Source: CAMLJR01 sp964631955 (GTDB lineage: Bacteria > Pseudomonadota > Gammaproteobacteria > Pseudomonadales > CAMLJR01). Taken from it: 64,000 bases of DNA. A program made the translations under genes and the position numbers. Positions 26,937 to 33,656 of this stretch are shown here, in pieces. The notes beneath the pieces are model-generated. The model made no database searches. It was not told the origin of the DNA and saw only the letters and a list, made by a program, of their open reading frames with translations. Positions within the stretch are counted from its first letter, which is position 1. Every line of letters starts with the position of its first letter. Where the stretch lies: NCBI GenBank assembly GCA_964631955.1, contig CAZWBA010000006.1, positions 1 to 64,000 of the forward strand, read 5' to 3'.

Positions 26937-27602
26937 ATGCAGATAAAAATGTTCTTTCGCCATAACGGCCTTTCGATCGTTTTGCTTTTATTGTTCCTGA
27001 TGACGCAGTTTGGTCTGACGGTTGCGGGCTGGTACCGGTTTAACGAGGAACAGTCCGATCACGGTGCGCCCACCGAATCGTACGTGCAGTATCTGCAGAA
27101 TTACGAATTGCTCGAAACAACGATGGAAAACTGGGAGAGTGAATTTCTGCAAATGTATCTTTTCGTCGTGCTGACCACGCATCTTTATCAAAAAGGTTCC
27201 GCGGCTTCGAAAGATCCCGATGGCGACAACGAGGTGGACGCGGATCCGCGATTGCACACGCTGACCCCCAATGTGCCGACACCAGTGAAACGCGGAGGCT
27301 GGCGATTGCGTGTGTACGAACAATCGCTCGGTCTCGCATTTCTCGCACTGTTTCTCGTTTCGTTTTATCTGCACGCGCTGGGTGGCGCGCGAGCGTATAG
27401 CGAAGAACAGCTTCTGCACGGCAGGGCGGCGACCGATGTCTGGGAATATCTGGGAACGTCGCAGTTCTGGTTCGAGTCGCTGCAGAACTGGCAGAGCGAA
27501 TTCTTTTCACTCGCGCTGATGGTTATCCTGACGGTATTCCTGCGTCAGCGATCGTCGCCCGAATCCAAACCCGTCGCCACGCCGCATGGCGAAACCGGAT
27601 AA
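26937..27602 (+). CDS. DUF6766-like membrane protein with an internal duplication
   Basis: A 221-residue protein that I associate, with moderate certainty, with DUF6766. Each half has two membrane helices with a loop between them. The halves are homologous: YVQYLQNYELLETTMENWESEF (about 42-63) matches DVWEYLGTSQFWFESLQNWQSEF (about 167-189), each followed by a helix ending in LTTHLYQK or LTVFLRQ. A polar linker of about 40 residues connects them. The function is unknown. It is placed among stress proteins. Confidence 0.75.
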   Translation: MQIKMFFRHNGLSIVLLLLFLMTQFGLTVAGWYRFNEEQSDHGAPTESYVQYLQNYELLETTMENWESEFLQMYLFVVLTTHLYQKGSAASKDPDGDNEVDADPRLHTLTPNVPTPVKRGGWRLRVYEQSLGLAFLALFLVSFYLHALGGARAYSEEQLLHGRAATDVWEYLGTSQFWFESLQNWQSEFFSLALMVILTVFLRQRSSPESKPVATPHGETG

Positions 27603-27603
27603 A

Positions 27604-27786
27604 TCAGGATTTTTTCCCGATAGCGTCGGAAAAATAAATGGGTTGTCGCGCGAGCGCGCGACGGTCATTGAGATAAAACAGATGTCCGCAGCGCACACAG
27701 CGATGTTCGACGACCACACAGGTGGAATAGGCCACAGCGCCGAGAGCGATGATATGGCTGGCGTCGCACAATGGACATTGTTTCAT
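27604..27786 (-). CDS. Small zinc-ribbon protein
   Basis: A 60-residue protein with two Cys pairs, CPLC at residues 4-7 and CVRCG at about 30-34, enough for one zinc ribbon. GAGG precedes the ATG by about 8 bp. Its end lies one base from the convergent DUF6766-like stop. It is short, so coding status rests on the Cys pattern and ribosome site. A metal-sensing or nucleic-acid role is possible but not shown. Confidence 0.6.
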   Translation of the reverse strand: MKQCPLCDASHIIALGAVAYSTCVVVEHRCVRCGHLFYLNDRRALARQPIYFSDAIGKKS

Positions 27787-27801
27787 GACGATTACCTCGC
27801 C

Positions 27802-27981
27802 CTAGTGTTTGCCGCGTCCACTACCGCTGCGTTTTCCGCCGCCCGATTCCTTGTTGACGGTAGCCCATGCTCTGCGTTCGGCCTCCTTTTCGGAAACGCC
27901 GCGACTCTCGTAGCCTTCCTCGATGTGCCGGGCCTGACGTTTCTGCTTGTCGGTATAACTGCTTTTATCACCGCGTGGCAT
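27802..27981 (-). CDS. 59-residue stress-type protein, annotated in relatives as plasmid stabilisation protein
   Basis: The protein starts MPRGDKSSYTDKQKRQARHI and contains EEGYESRGVSEKEAERRAWA, then a Gly/Ser/Lys tail. I recognise this as a conserved small family that databases often call plasmid stabilization protein without evidence for that role. GAGGAG lies 8 bp upstream of the ATG. It is 15 bp upstream of the zinc-ribbon gene on the same strand, suggesting an operon. Basic and probably unstructured in its second half, it could bind nucleic acid. Confidence 0.85.
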   Translation of the reverse strand: MPRGDKSSYTDKQKRQARHIEEGYESRGVSEKEAERRAWATVNKESGGGKRSGSGRGKH

Positions 27982-28053
27982 TTTGATTACTCCTCGTTAA
28001 TTTTAAAAACTGTTTGTAAAGACAAAGCAGAATGCGTACCACCGGACCACTCG

Positions 28054-28190
28054 ATAAAAATTGGAATTTTCGGATGGCGCTATGCGCCGTGGGACGTTCT
28101 ATCCGCAGAAAATGGCACAGCGCTGCGAGCTGGCATTCGCATCGCGCATGCTGTCGACGATCGAGATCAACGGATTCGGGAGCCGCGATA
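28054..28190 (+). pseudogene. Frameshifted, truncated DUF72 remnant
   Basis: Frame 1 reads IKIGIFGWRYAPW (28054-28094) and then a shifted frame reads RGTFYPQKMAQRCELAFASR and STIEING (about 28087-28170). Together they match the N-terminus of DUF72 proteins (typically GISGWRYAPWRGTFYP, then EINGTFYS). The frame changes between the Trp and Arg codons and the homology ends after EING, about 20 bp before the sdhB stop. It covers about 45 of some 250-300 codons, so the gene is dead. It lies between the small-gene cluster and the convergent sdhB. Confidence 0.8.
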
Positions 28191-28212
28191 GCGCGAACAG
28201 GAAAATAAAAAA

Positions 28213-28914
28213 TCAGGTCGATCGCTTGACCATTTTGCGGCGAATGCGATCGATCGCATGCATCGGATTCAATCCCTTCGGACACACCGAGGTGCAGTTC
28301 TGAATATTGCGGCAGCGAAACAGACTGTAGGGATCCTGCAGATTATCGAGACGTTCGGCGGTTGCGGTGTCGCGGCTGTCGTCGATGAAGCGCAATGCGT
28401 TCAGCAGTCCCGCCGGCCCGATGTAACGGTCCGGATTCCACCACCACGACGGACAGGCGGACGAGCAGCATGCGCACAGGATGCATTCGTATAATCCGTC
28501 GAGCTTTGCCCGTTCCTCCGGAGTTTGCAGGCGTTCGATGGGCGGCGCGGGATTATCGTTGATCAGCCACGGTTTCACTTTGTTGTATTGCGTGAAAAAT
28601 AACGATAAATCGACGACCAGATCGCGAATCACCGGCATGCCGGGCAATGGCCGCAAAATCAATTTCGAACCACGCGCAAGCGCATCCGAAACATGCGTGG
28701 TACAGGCGAGTGCATTTTTTCCGTTGATATTCATTCCGTCGGAGCCACAGACGCCTTCACGACACGAGCGTCTGAAGGTCAGCGTCGGATCCTGTGCCTT
28801 GAGCGCTTCCAGCACATCGAGAACCATGACATCGCGATCAAACTCGATGGAGTAGGTTTGCATGGAGGGTTTTTTATCAAGCTCCGGATGATAGCGGTAA
28901 ATTTCGACGTTCAT
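28213..28914 (-). CDS. sdhB: Succinate dehydrogenase/fumarate reductase iron-sulfur subunit (orphan)
   Basis: A 233-residue SdhB/FrdB. It has the [2Fe-2S] cluster set CREGVCGSDGMNING with a following CTTHV, the [4Fe-4S] set CILCACCSSACPSW, and the [3Fe-4S] set CRNIQNCTSVCPKGLNP. All Cys positions needed for the clusters appear present. I chose the ATG at 28914 with CAGG 8 bp upstream; a GTG at 28923 is alternative. No sdhA, sdhC or sdhD is adjacent, so it is either a second copy or a relocated gene. The neighbours are UdgX and the DUF72 remnant. Confidence 0.93.
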   Translation of the reverse strand: MNVEIYRYHPELDKKPSMQTYSIEFDRDVMVLDVLEALKAQDPTLTFRRSCREGVCGSDGMNINGKNALACTTHVSDALARGSKLILRPLPGMPVIRDLVVDLSLFFTQYNKVKPWLINDNPAPPIERLQTPEERAKLDGLYECILCACCSSACPSWWWNPDRYIGPAGLLNALRFIDDSRDTATAERLDNLQDPYSLFRCRNIQNCTSVCPKGLNPMHAIDRIRRKMVKRST

Positions 28915-28962
28915 TGCGCACACCTGCAGCCCGATCCGAGCTGTCCGAGTAAAGGATTCATG

Positions 28963-29649
28963 TCAGGTAGTCTGCCCGGTAATGTTTTTCAGCGGCAACA
29001 GATCATCGCAGAACATTCGATACGCCGTTGCGCGATCTTCGCCGGGCATGCGCAATAAAGACGCCGGATGAATGGTGAGTAACACGCGATGCCCCGATTC
29101 AGTGGTGAATAAACGCCCGCGATTGGCGTGAATGGGGACTGCACGATTCAATAACGCGCGCACTGCCGTTGCACCGAGCGCAACGATCACTTGCGGATCG
29201 ACGAGTGCGATCTCTTCAACGAGCCACGGCCGGCACGCTTCGATTTCACGCTGCGCGGGAGTTTTATGCAGCCGTCGTTTTCCGCTTTGCGTGTACTTGA
29301 AATGTTTGACGGCATTGGTGGTGTAGACACTGTCGCGCGCGATGCCGAGTTCATCGAGCACGCGATTCATCATTCCACCGGCAGGGCCGACAAAGGGTAA
29401 GCCGGCGCGGTCTTCGCGATCGCCGGGCTGCTCGCCGACGAACATGATCGGTGTCTGCGTCGCACCCGCACCGAACACCGTCTGCGTCGCATTTTTCCAG
29501 AGCGGGCAATTCCGGCAACCCGCAGCGTTCTGCTTTATTTCGCGATAGCGTGCATCTATTTCGCGCGCAACGTCGCTCTTCCGGTGAAAGCTTTCGTCTG
29601 CTTCACCGGAATATTTTTTCATCTCATGCCAGACAGGTGAACCGATCAC
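28963..29649 (-). CDS. udgX: UdgX-type uracil-DNA glycosylase
   Basis: A 228-residue family 4-like uracil glycosylase with the Fe-S cysteines (CRNCPLW) and the family motif GEQPGDREDRAGLPFVGPAG. HPASLLR is the second active-site motif. The insertion KRRLHKTP matches the KRRIH loop that distinguishes UdgX, whose His forms a covalent link with the abasic DNA site after uracil removal. The start is a GTG at 29649 overlapping the hemerythrin stop (GTGA); an ATG at 29622 is also possible. The overlap suggests coupled expression with the hemerythrin protein upstream. Confidence 0.9.
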   Translation of the reverse strand: MIGSPVWHEMKKYSGEADESFHRKSDVAREIDARYREIKQNAAGCRNCPLWKNATQTVFGAGATQTPIMFVGEQPGDREDRAGLPFVGPAGGMMNRVLDELGIARDSVYTTNAVKHFKYTQSGKRRLHKTPAQREIEACRPWLVEEIALVDPQVIVALGATAVRALLNRAVPIHANRGRLFTTESGHRVLLTIHPASLLRMPGEDRATAYRMFCDDLLPLKNITGQTT

Positions 29650-30146
29650 TCGCGCTGCAGACGCTGCTTCGTTTCAAACAGCGTCTGGCCGAGCGCTTCA
29701 AGATCGAGATCGGTCTTGCGTAATTTCGGAAACATTTCCTTCTCTTCTTCCTTGACGTGATGCTGCACGTATTCCTTCAGCACCTTGACTTCGGCTTCGT
29801 ACAGCTCCGAGTCAGCCTCCATGCCCTGAATCTGCGAGATGAGCCATTTCAGCGAGGCATGCTCGACGATGGCTTCGTTGACCAGATCCTTTTCATCGCG
29901 CAGGGCTTTTTGCGCCTCCGGATAAAACGCTTCCTCTTCGAGCTGAGCATGTATCGTCAGCTCTGTGCAGATCTGGTTGACGAGTGCCTGCTTGCGATTG
30001 CGCTGGCGGGCATGTTCGTACTCTTCGAAAAGATCCTCAACCGTGCGATGGTCCGCCTTCAATAAGGCAATCGCGTTGGGTATGCGTGAGGCCTGCGCAT
30101 TGCGCTCGGTTTTTCTGGATTCACTGGAACGGGTAGTCGCCATCAT
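29646..30146 (-). CDS. Hemerythrin HHE-domain protein
   Basis: A 166-residue four-helix protein. Diiron-site candidates are His in LLKADHRTVEDLFEEYEH, His and Glu in IHAQLEEEAFYPEA, His in VEHASLKWL and the late HHVKEEEKEMFPKL. The family binds O2, NO or iron and is often tied to stress resistance. The ATG at 30146 has GAGGAT upstream. The gene overlaps the udgX start by 4 bp. The Glu-rich C-terminus is typical of this group. Ligands are inferred from pattern. Confidence 0.88.
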   Translation of the reverse strand: MMATTRSSESRKTERNAQASRIPNAIALLKADHRTVEDLFEEYEHARQRNRKQALVNQICTELTIHAQLEEEAFYPEAQKALRDEKDLVNEAIVEHASLKWLISQIQGMEADSELYEAEVKVLKEYVQHHVKEEEKEMFPKLRKTDLDLEALGQTLFETKQRLQRE

Positions 30147-30480
30147 ATTTATCCTCGTTGTGGAGTGGGGGCCCAATGGCTGAGGCAAGGCGTGTACCAA
30201 TATTTTTTTCAGTAAAAGCTTTAAACGAATTCCGCTGCGCTGCAGAAAATGCACACACAAACTTCCGCAGGTATCCGTAAGATTTTCGCGTAAAACGTGT
30301 AATAAAAAGAGTTTTTAAATTTCGATGCGCGTGTAACCGGGCAAGTGGTTATTTTTTCTGTATAAATTTTTCGATCTAGCGAATATTTTTTCTGGAATAT
30401 GGATTGCATCGCCGAATGATTAGGCGATGTCGCGCTGTTCGTCGCCGATCCAGCTCTAAATAATATGGAGTGCCCCCACG
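30147..30480. other. Intergenic region between divergent hemerythrin and cytochrome genes
   Basis: A gap of 334 bp that must contain both promoters. It is A/T-rich between 30300 and 30420 with several TATTTTTTC runs. I see no coding sequence and no convincing RNA gene. Confidence 0.4.
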
Positions 30481-31899
30481 ATGAACTACTCACTTGATTT
30501 GACGCGCGTTGCGAAAAAAATTCCGAAGTCCGTGCTGTTTTTGGGTCTGACTTCGGTTTCCCTGCACACATACGCTGATCCATTGCCTCCCGACCAGACG
30601 TATCGCCCGCTGCCGACACGACCCTTTGCGGCAGTGAAAGCCGATGACGAGGCACAGAAGCCGAAGGTGATGCAGACACAGCGGCATCTGCTGGAGCAGC
30701 GTTACGATTTATCCGACAAGCCACTCAAGCAACTCATGTCAGGCGGTCGCAAACCAGTCCAGAGCGGCGTGCGCGTGAAATTGCCGGGCGACACCACGTG
30801 GGATGAGCTGACGCGGATGACGCCCGAACAGATTCGCGATAAAAAATTATTTCCACAGGGATTCGTGCCGCTGCCGCATGTGAAGCAGGCGACAGGCGGG
30901 CAGGTATTTCCGCAGCAGCAAATCGATCAGATCAACAAGCAGGAACACCGCGATCTCACGCGCTTTGATGTCGATTTCGATCTGCCCGATCGCTTCACAC
31001 CGGAATTTCCGCCGCCGATATTTCTGACGACGCGTCCGGAGCTCGGCGATGTGTCGCAGGGTCAGTTACTGACGATCAAGAATTACTATTCGCTGCTCGT
31101 CGGCTACATCACACCCGTGCAGATGGAAGGACTGCGCCTTCTGCTGACGCCGTTTCCGCAGGAGGAATTCAATCAGACCGAGGATCGCAAAAGCGCAGAG
31201 CAAAGTCTGGGTGTTACCTGCCTGGATTGCCACGCCAACCTTCATACCAACGCGGCATTTCACCTGACACCGGACGTGCGTCCGCAGGCGGCGCGCTTCC
31301 GCCTCGATACGGTGAGTCTGCGCGGGTTGTTCAATCAGCAGATTCACGGGTCCAAGCGTTCGCTGCGATCGGTGGAGGATTTCACCGAATTCGAACAGCG
31401 CACGGCGTACTTCAATGGCGATCATGTCAGCGCGACGCGAAAAGGACCGCACCTGCCCGATCGCACCAATCAGGTGGCGATGATGGCGCAGATGCAGAAC
31501 ATCATCGATTTTCCACCCGCGCCGAAACTCGATCCGTTCGGCCGGCTTTATCCCGACAAGGCGACACCCGAAGAACTGGCGGGCGAAAAACTATTTCTCG
31601 GCAAGGGACGTTGCGCGGAATGCCATATTCCGCAGAGCGCCTTCATGGATCACCAGATGCACGATTTGAAAGTGGAACGCTTCTTCAAACCGGGCACGGT
31701 TAGCAACGGTCAGATTGCGATTCCCGATGGGCCGATCAAAACCTTCACACTGCGAGGCATCAAGGATTCGCCACCGTATCTGCACGATGGCCGTTTACTG
31801 ACGCTGGCGGACACCGTTGAATTTTTCAATCTGGTGCTGGGCACGCAATTAACCGCAGATGAAAAAAACCAGCTCGTTGCTTATCTGTTAACGCTGTAG
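30481..31899 (+). CDS. Di-haem cytochrome c peroxidase-like protein
   Basis: A 472-residue exported protein with a signal peptide (residues 1 to about 32, hydrophobic VLFLGLTSVSL before TYADPLPP). Two CxxCH haem motifs are visible, CLDCH and CAECH. The second is followed by a C-terminal half like MauG/CCP proteins (FKTFTLRGIKDSPPYLHDGRL and TLADTVEFFNLVLG). The N-terminal ~200 residues are longer than in classical peroxidases. It is annotated in relatives as cytochrome B6 or CCP-like. Likely periplasmic electron-transfer or peroxidase; substrate unknown. Confidence 0.85.
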   Translation: MNYSLDLTRVAKKIPKSVLFLGLTSVSLHTYADPLPPDQTYRPLPTRPFAAVKADDEAQKPKVMQTQRHLLEQRYDLSDKPLKQLMSGGRKPVQSGVRVKLPGDTTWDELTRMTPEQIRDKKLFPQGFVPLPHVKQATGGQVFPQQQIDQINKQEHRDLTRFDVDFDLPDRFTPEFPPPIFLTTRPELGDVSQGQLLTIKNYYSLLVGYITPVQMEGLRLLLTPFPQEEFNQTEDRKSAEQSLGVTCLDCHANLHTNAAFHLTPDVRPQAARFRLDTVSLRGLFNQQIHGSKRSLRSVEDFTEFEQRTAYFNGDHVSATRKGPHLPDRTNQVAMMAQMQNIIDFPPAPKLDPFGRLYPDKATPEELAGEKLFLGKGRCAECHIPQSAFMDHQMHDLKVERFFKPGTVSNGQIAIPDGPIKTFTLRGIKDSPPYLHDGRLLTLADTVEFFNLVLGTQLTADEKNQLVAYLLTL

Positions 31900-31915
31900 G
31901 CGGCTCTGTCGTCTC

Positions 31916-31955
31916 TCTGTTAACGCTGGAGCCCATCTGTTAACAATGGATGGGC
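31916..31955 (+). terminator. Repeats and hairpin after the cytochrome gene
   Basis: TCTGTTAACGCTG at the gene's end (31884-31896) is repeated at 31916 and, shortened to TCTGTTAAC, at 31936. The last copy lies in a 7-bp stem GCCCATC/GATGGGC (31931-31937 with 31949-31955). It has no clear T-tract, so terminator activity is uncertain. Confidence 0.4.
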
Positions 31956-32267
31956 CATCTGGGCTTTAATCTATCTCTCGAAGATTTATGAAAGTTTTAC
32001 CAGGCCCGTCGAAACGATTTACCGGAACCCGCTGGATGGCTCGCTGAAAAGTCCGCTATCTGCGTCGCGAAGTTTCGAAATTCGACGCTGAATTTAAAAA
32101 TTAAATGAATAAATTAATTGAATTAGAAATTTTTAATATGAAATTAGTCATTTGCGAAATCAGCGTCATGTCGAACATAAACTCCCACAGTCCTGGGCAT
32201 ATCGATTGCAACACTCCACTGGCAAATTGATATTGCATGTCACGGCGTTATACGGGGAGAAACCAGC
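31956..32267. other. Non-coding A/T-rich stretch before the KGG gene
   Basis: About 310 bp with no supported gene. It has an A/T-rich part at 32080-32160 and only very short open frames without ribosome sites. The promoter for the KGG gene should lie here. Confidence 0.4.
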
Positions 32268-32546
32268 ATGAATTCACAACATTCCAATCGTGCACAACGT
32301 TCCAATCGTGGATTTGCGTCGATGGACCCGCAGCGGCAGCGGGAAATAGCGGCGCAGGGAGGACGCGCGGCGCATCAGAGCGGCAATGCTCACCAGTTTA
32401 CTTCCGAGGAGGCACGGGTGGCAGGCGCCAAAGGGGGAAGAGCCGCGCATCAGAATGGCAATGCTCATGAATTCGACTCCGATGAAGCGCGCGAAGCGGG
32501 CGCAAAGGGCGGTCGTGCGCGCGTCACCCATCGTCAGCAGATCTGA
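32268..32546 (+). CDS. KGG-repeat general stress protein (Con-10 family)
   Basis: A 92-residue hydrophilic protein with three glycine-rich units: ASMDPQRQREIAAQGGRAAH, TSEEARVAGAKGGRAAH, and SDEAREAGAKGGRAR, linked by QNGNAHEF-type spacers. KGG motifs mark the stress-induced GsiB/Con-10 hydrophilin family. GGGGAGA precedes the ATG. It is intrinsically disordered by composition and likely protects against desiccation or osmotic stress. Confidence 0.92.
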   Translation: MNSQHSNRAQRSNRGFASMDPQRQREIAAQGGRAAHQSGNAHQFTSEEARVAGAKGGRAAHQNGNAHEFDSDEAREAGAKGGRARVTHRQQI

Positions 32547-32585
32547 TTTTTTATTTTCGGCTATCCGTCACTGGAGGAAATCAAA

Positions 32586-33137
32586 ATGAAAAAACTGATT
32601 GCATTGATGACCATTGTCGCGGGTGTGTTTCTGTCGGCTCCGCTGCATGCCGACGAGTATGCCGATGTGCTCAAACAGTTTCGCGAGTCGCCCGCGGTGC
32701 AGCCATTTTTCAAAAACGCTTACGGCTATGCACTTTTCCCCACCATCGGTAAAGGCGCAGTAGGTGTCGGCGGGGCGTATGGCAAAGGTCGCGTATTCAA
32801 GGGCCAGACCTATGTCGGCGACGTGACCATGACGCAGATTTCCATTGGCTGGCAGCTCGGAGGTCAGACCTATAGCGAATTGATTTTCTTCGAAACCAGG
32901 GAATCGCTCGATAAATTCACGCAGGGTAATTTTGGTTTCGACGCACAGGCATCGGCGGTCGCCATCGCCGTCGGCGCGGGCGCACAGGCAGGGACAGAAG
33001 GTGCATCGGCGAATGCCGGCGACAATCAGAGCCGCGCGGTTTACGTCAACGGCATGACGGTGTTTTCGATGCAGAAGGGCGGCCTGATGTACGAAGCGGC
33101 GCTGGCCGGCCAGAAATTCAACTATCAACCCAAATGA
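32586..33137 (+). CDS. SYLF/YSC84 lipid-binding domain protein
   Basis: A 183-residue protein with a signal peptide (KKLIALMTIVAGVFLSAPLHA, cut likely after residue 21). The SYLF (YSC84) domain starts with FKNAYGYALFPTIGKGAVGVGGAYGKG and continues to TVFSMQKGGLMYEAALAGQKF. These proteins bind lipids and are probably envelope-located. GGAGG sits 6-7 bp upstream. It follows the KGG gene after 39 bp, suggesting a shared transcript. Confidence 0.9.
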   Translation: MKKLIALMTIVAGVFLSAPLHADEYADVLKQFRESPAVQPFFKNAYGYALFPTIGKGAVGVGGAYGKGRVFKGQTYVGDVTMTQISIGWQLGGQTYSELIFFETRESLDKFTQGNFGFDAQASAVAIAVGAGAQAGTEGASANAGDNQSRAVYVNGMTVFSMQKGGLMYEAALAGQKFNYQPK

Positions 33138-33207
33138 TGACGGAACTATTTTCACCGGCTTTTTTTACGCCCGATTCACGGCGATAACAATTAGAACCTC
33201 TGATTCC

Positions 33208-33276
33208 ATGATTCCCGCGCAGGCGGGAATCCAGAAGGTTTCCGGAAAAAGAATCCCGCCTACGCGGGAGTGACGA
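33208..33276. repeat. Dispersed REP-like palindromic element, copy 2
   Basis: ATTCCCGCGCAGGCGGGAAT plus CCAGAAGGTTT, then the inverted arm AATCCCGCCTACGCGGGAGTGACG. It shares its core with the elements at 25285 and 63866. It lies downstream of the SYLF gene and upstream of the alcohol dehydrogenase remnant. Confidence 0.85.
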
Positions 33277-33360
33277 ACAGAGTTCAGATCAGATTCCCTA
33301 AAAATACCCATTGTTTTGCCTTGCAACCGCTTCACCCATTCAATCACTGACAGGTGAGTT

Positions 33361-33622
33361 ATGAAGGCATTGTGCTGGCATGGCAAACACGATATCCGTT
33401 CCGACACCGTTCCCGATCCGGTCATCGAAGATGGTCGCGATGCGATTGTAAAAGTCACGAGTTGTGCGATCTGTGGTTCCGATCTGCATTTATACGATGG
33501 CTTCATGCCGGGCATGAAAAATGGCGACATCATGGGTCATGAATTCAAAGTATTCGGACATTCTCCCGCGGGTATTTCGCGATAAACAGGATCAGTGCAT
33601 CAAGGTCATTCTGAAACCGTGA
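33361..33622 (+). pseudogene. Zn-dependent alcohol/formaldehyde dehydrogenase with a large internal deletion
   Basis: Residues 1 to about 60 are a normal Zn-alcohol dehydrogenase N-terminus (MKALCWHGKHDIRSD, CAICGSDLHLYDG with the zinc Cys, MKNGDIMGHEF). The frame then stops at 33585 instead of continuing. In another frame the DNA downstream reads VFRDKQDQCIKVILKP followed by TGA at 33620, which is the expected C-terminus. About 300 central codons are therefore missing and the two ends are out of frame. The deletion joint lies between about 33535 and 33575. Confidence 0.85.
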
Positions 33623-33656
33623 CAGAAATAAATCATGAATATGTGGGAACACCGCG

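Noticed and set aside
31988..32047. 20-codon frame starting MKVLPGPSKRF
   Set aside because: Too short, no ribosome site and no recognised homology.
32105..32233. 42-codon A/T-rich frame before the KGG gene
   Set aside because: No ribosome site, composition like non-coding DNA.
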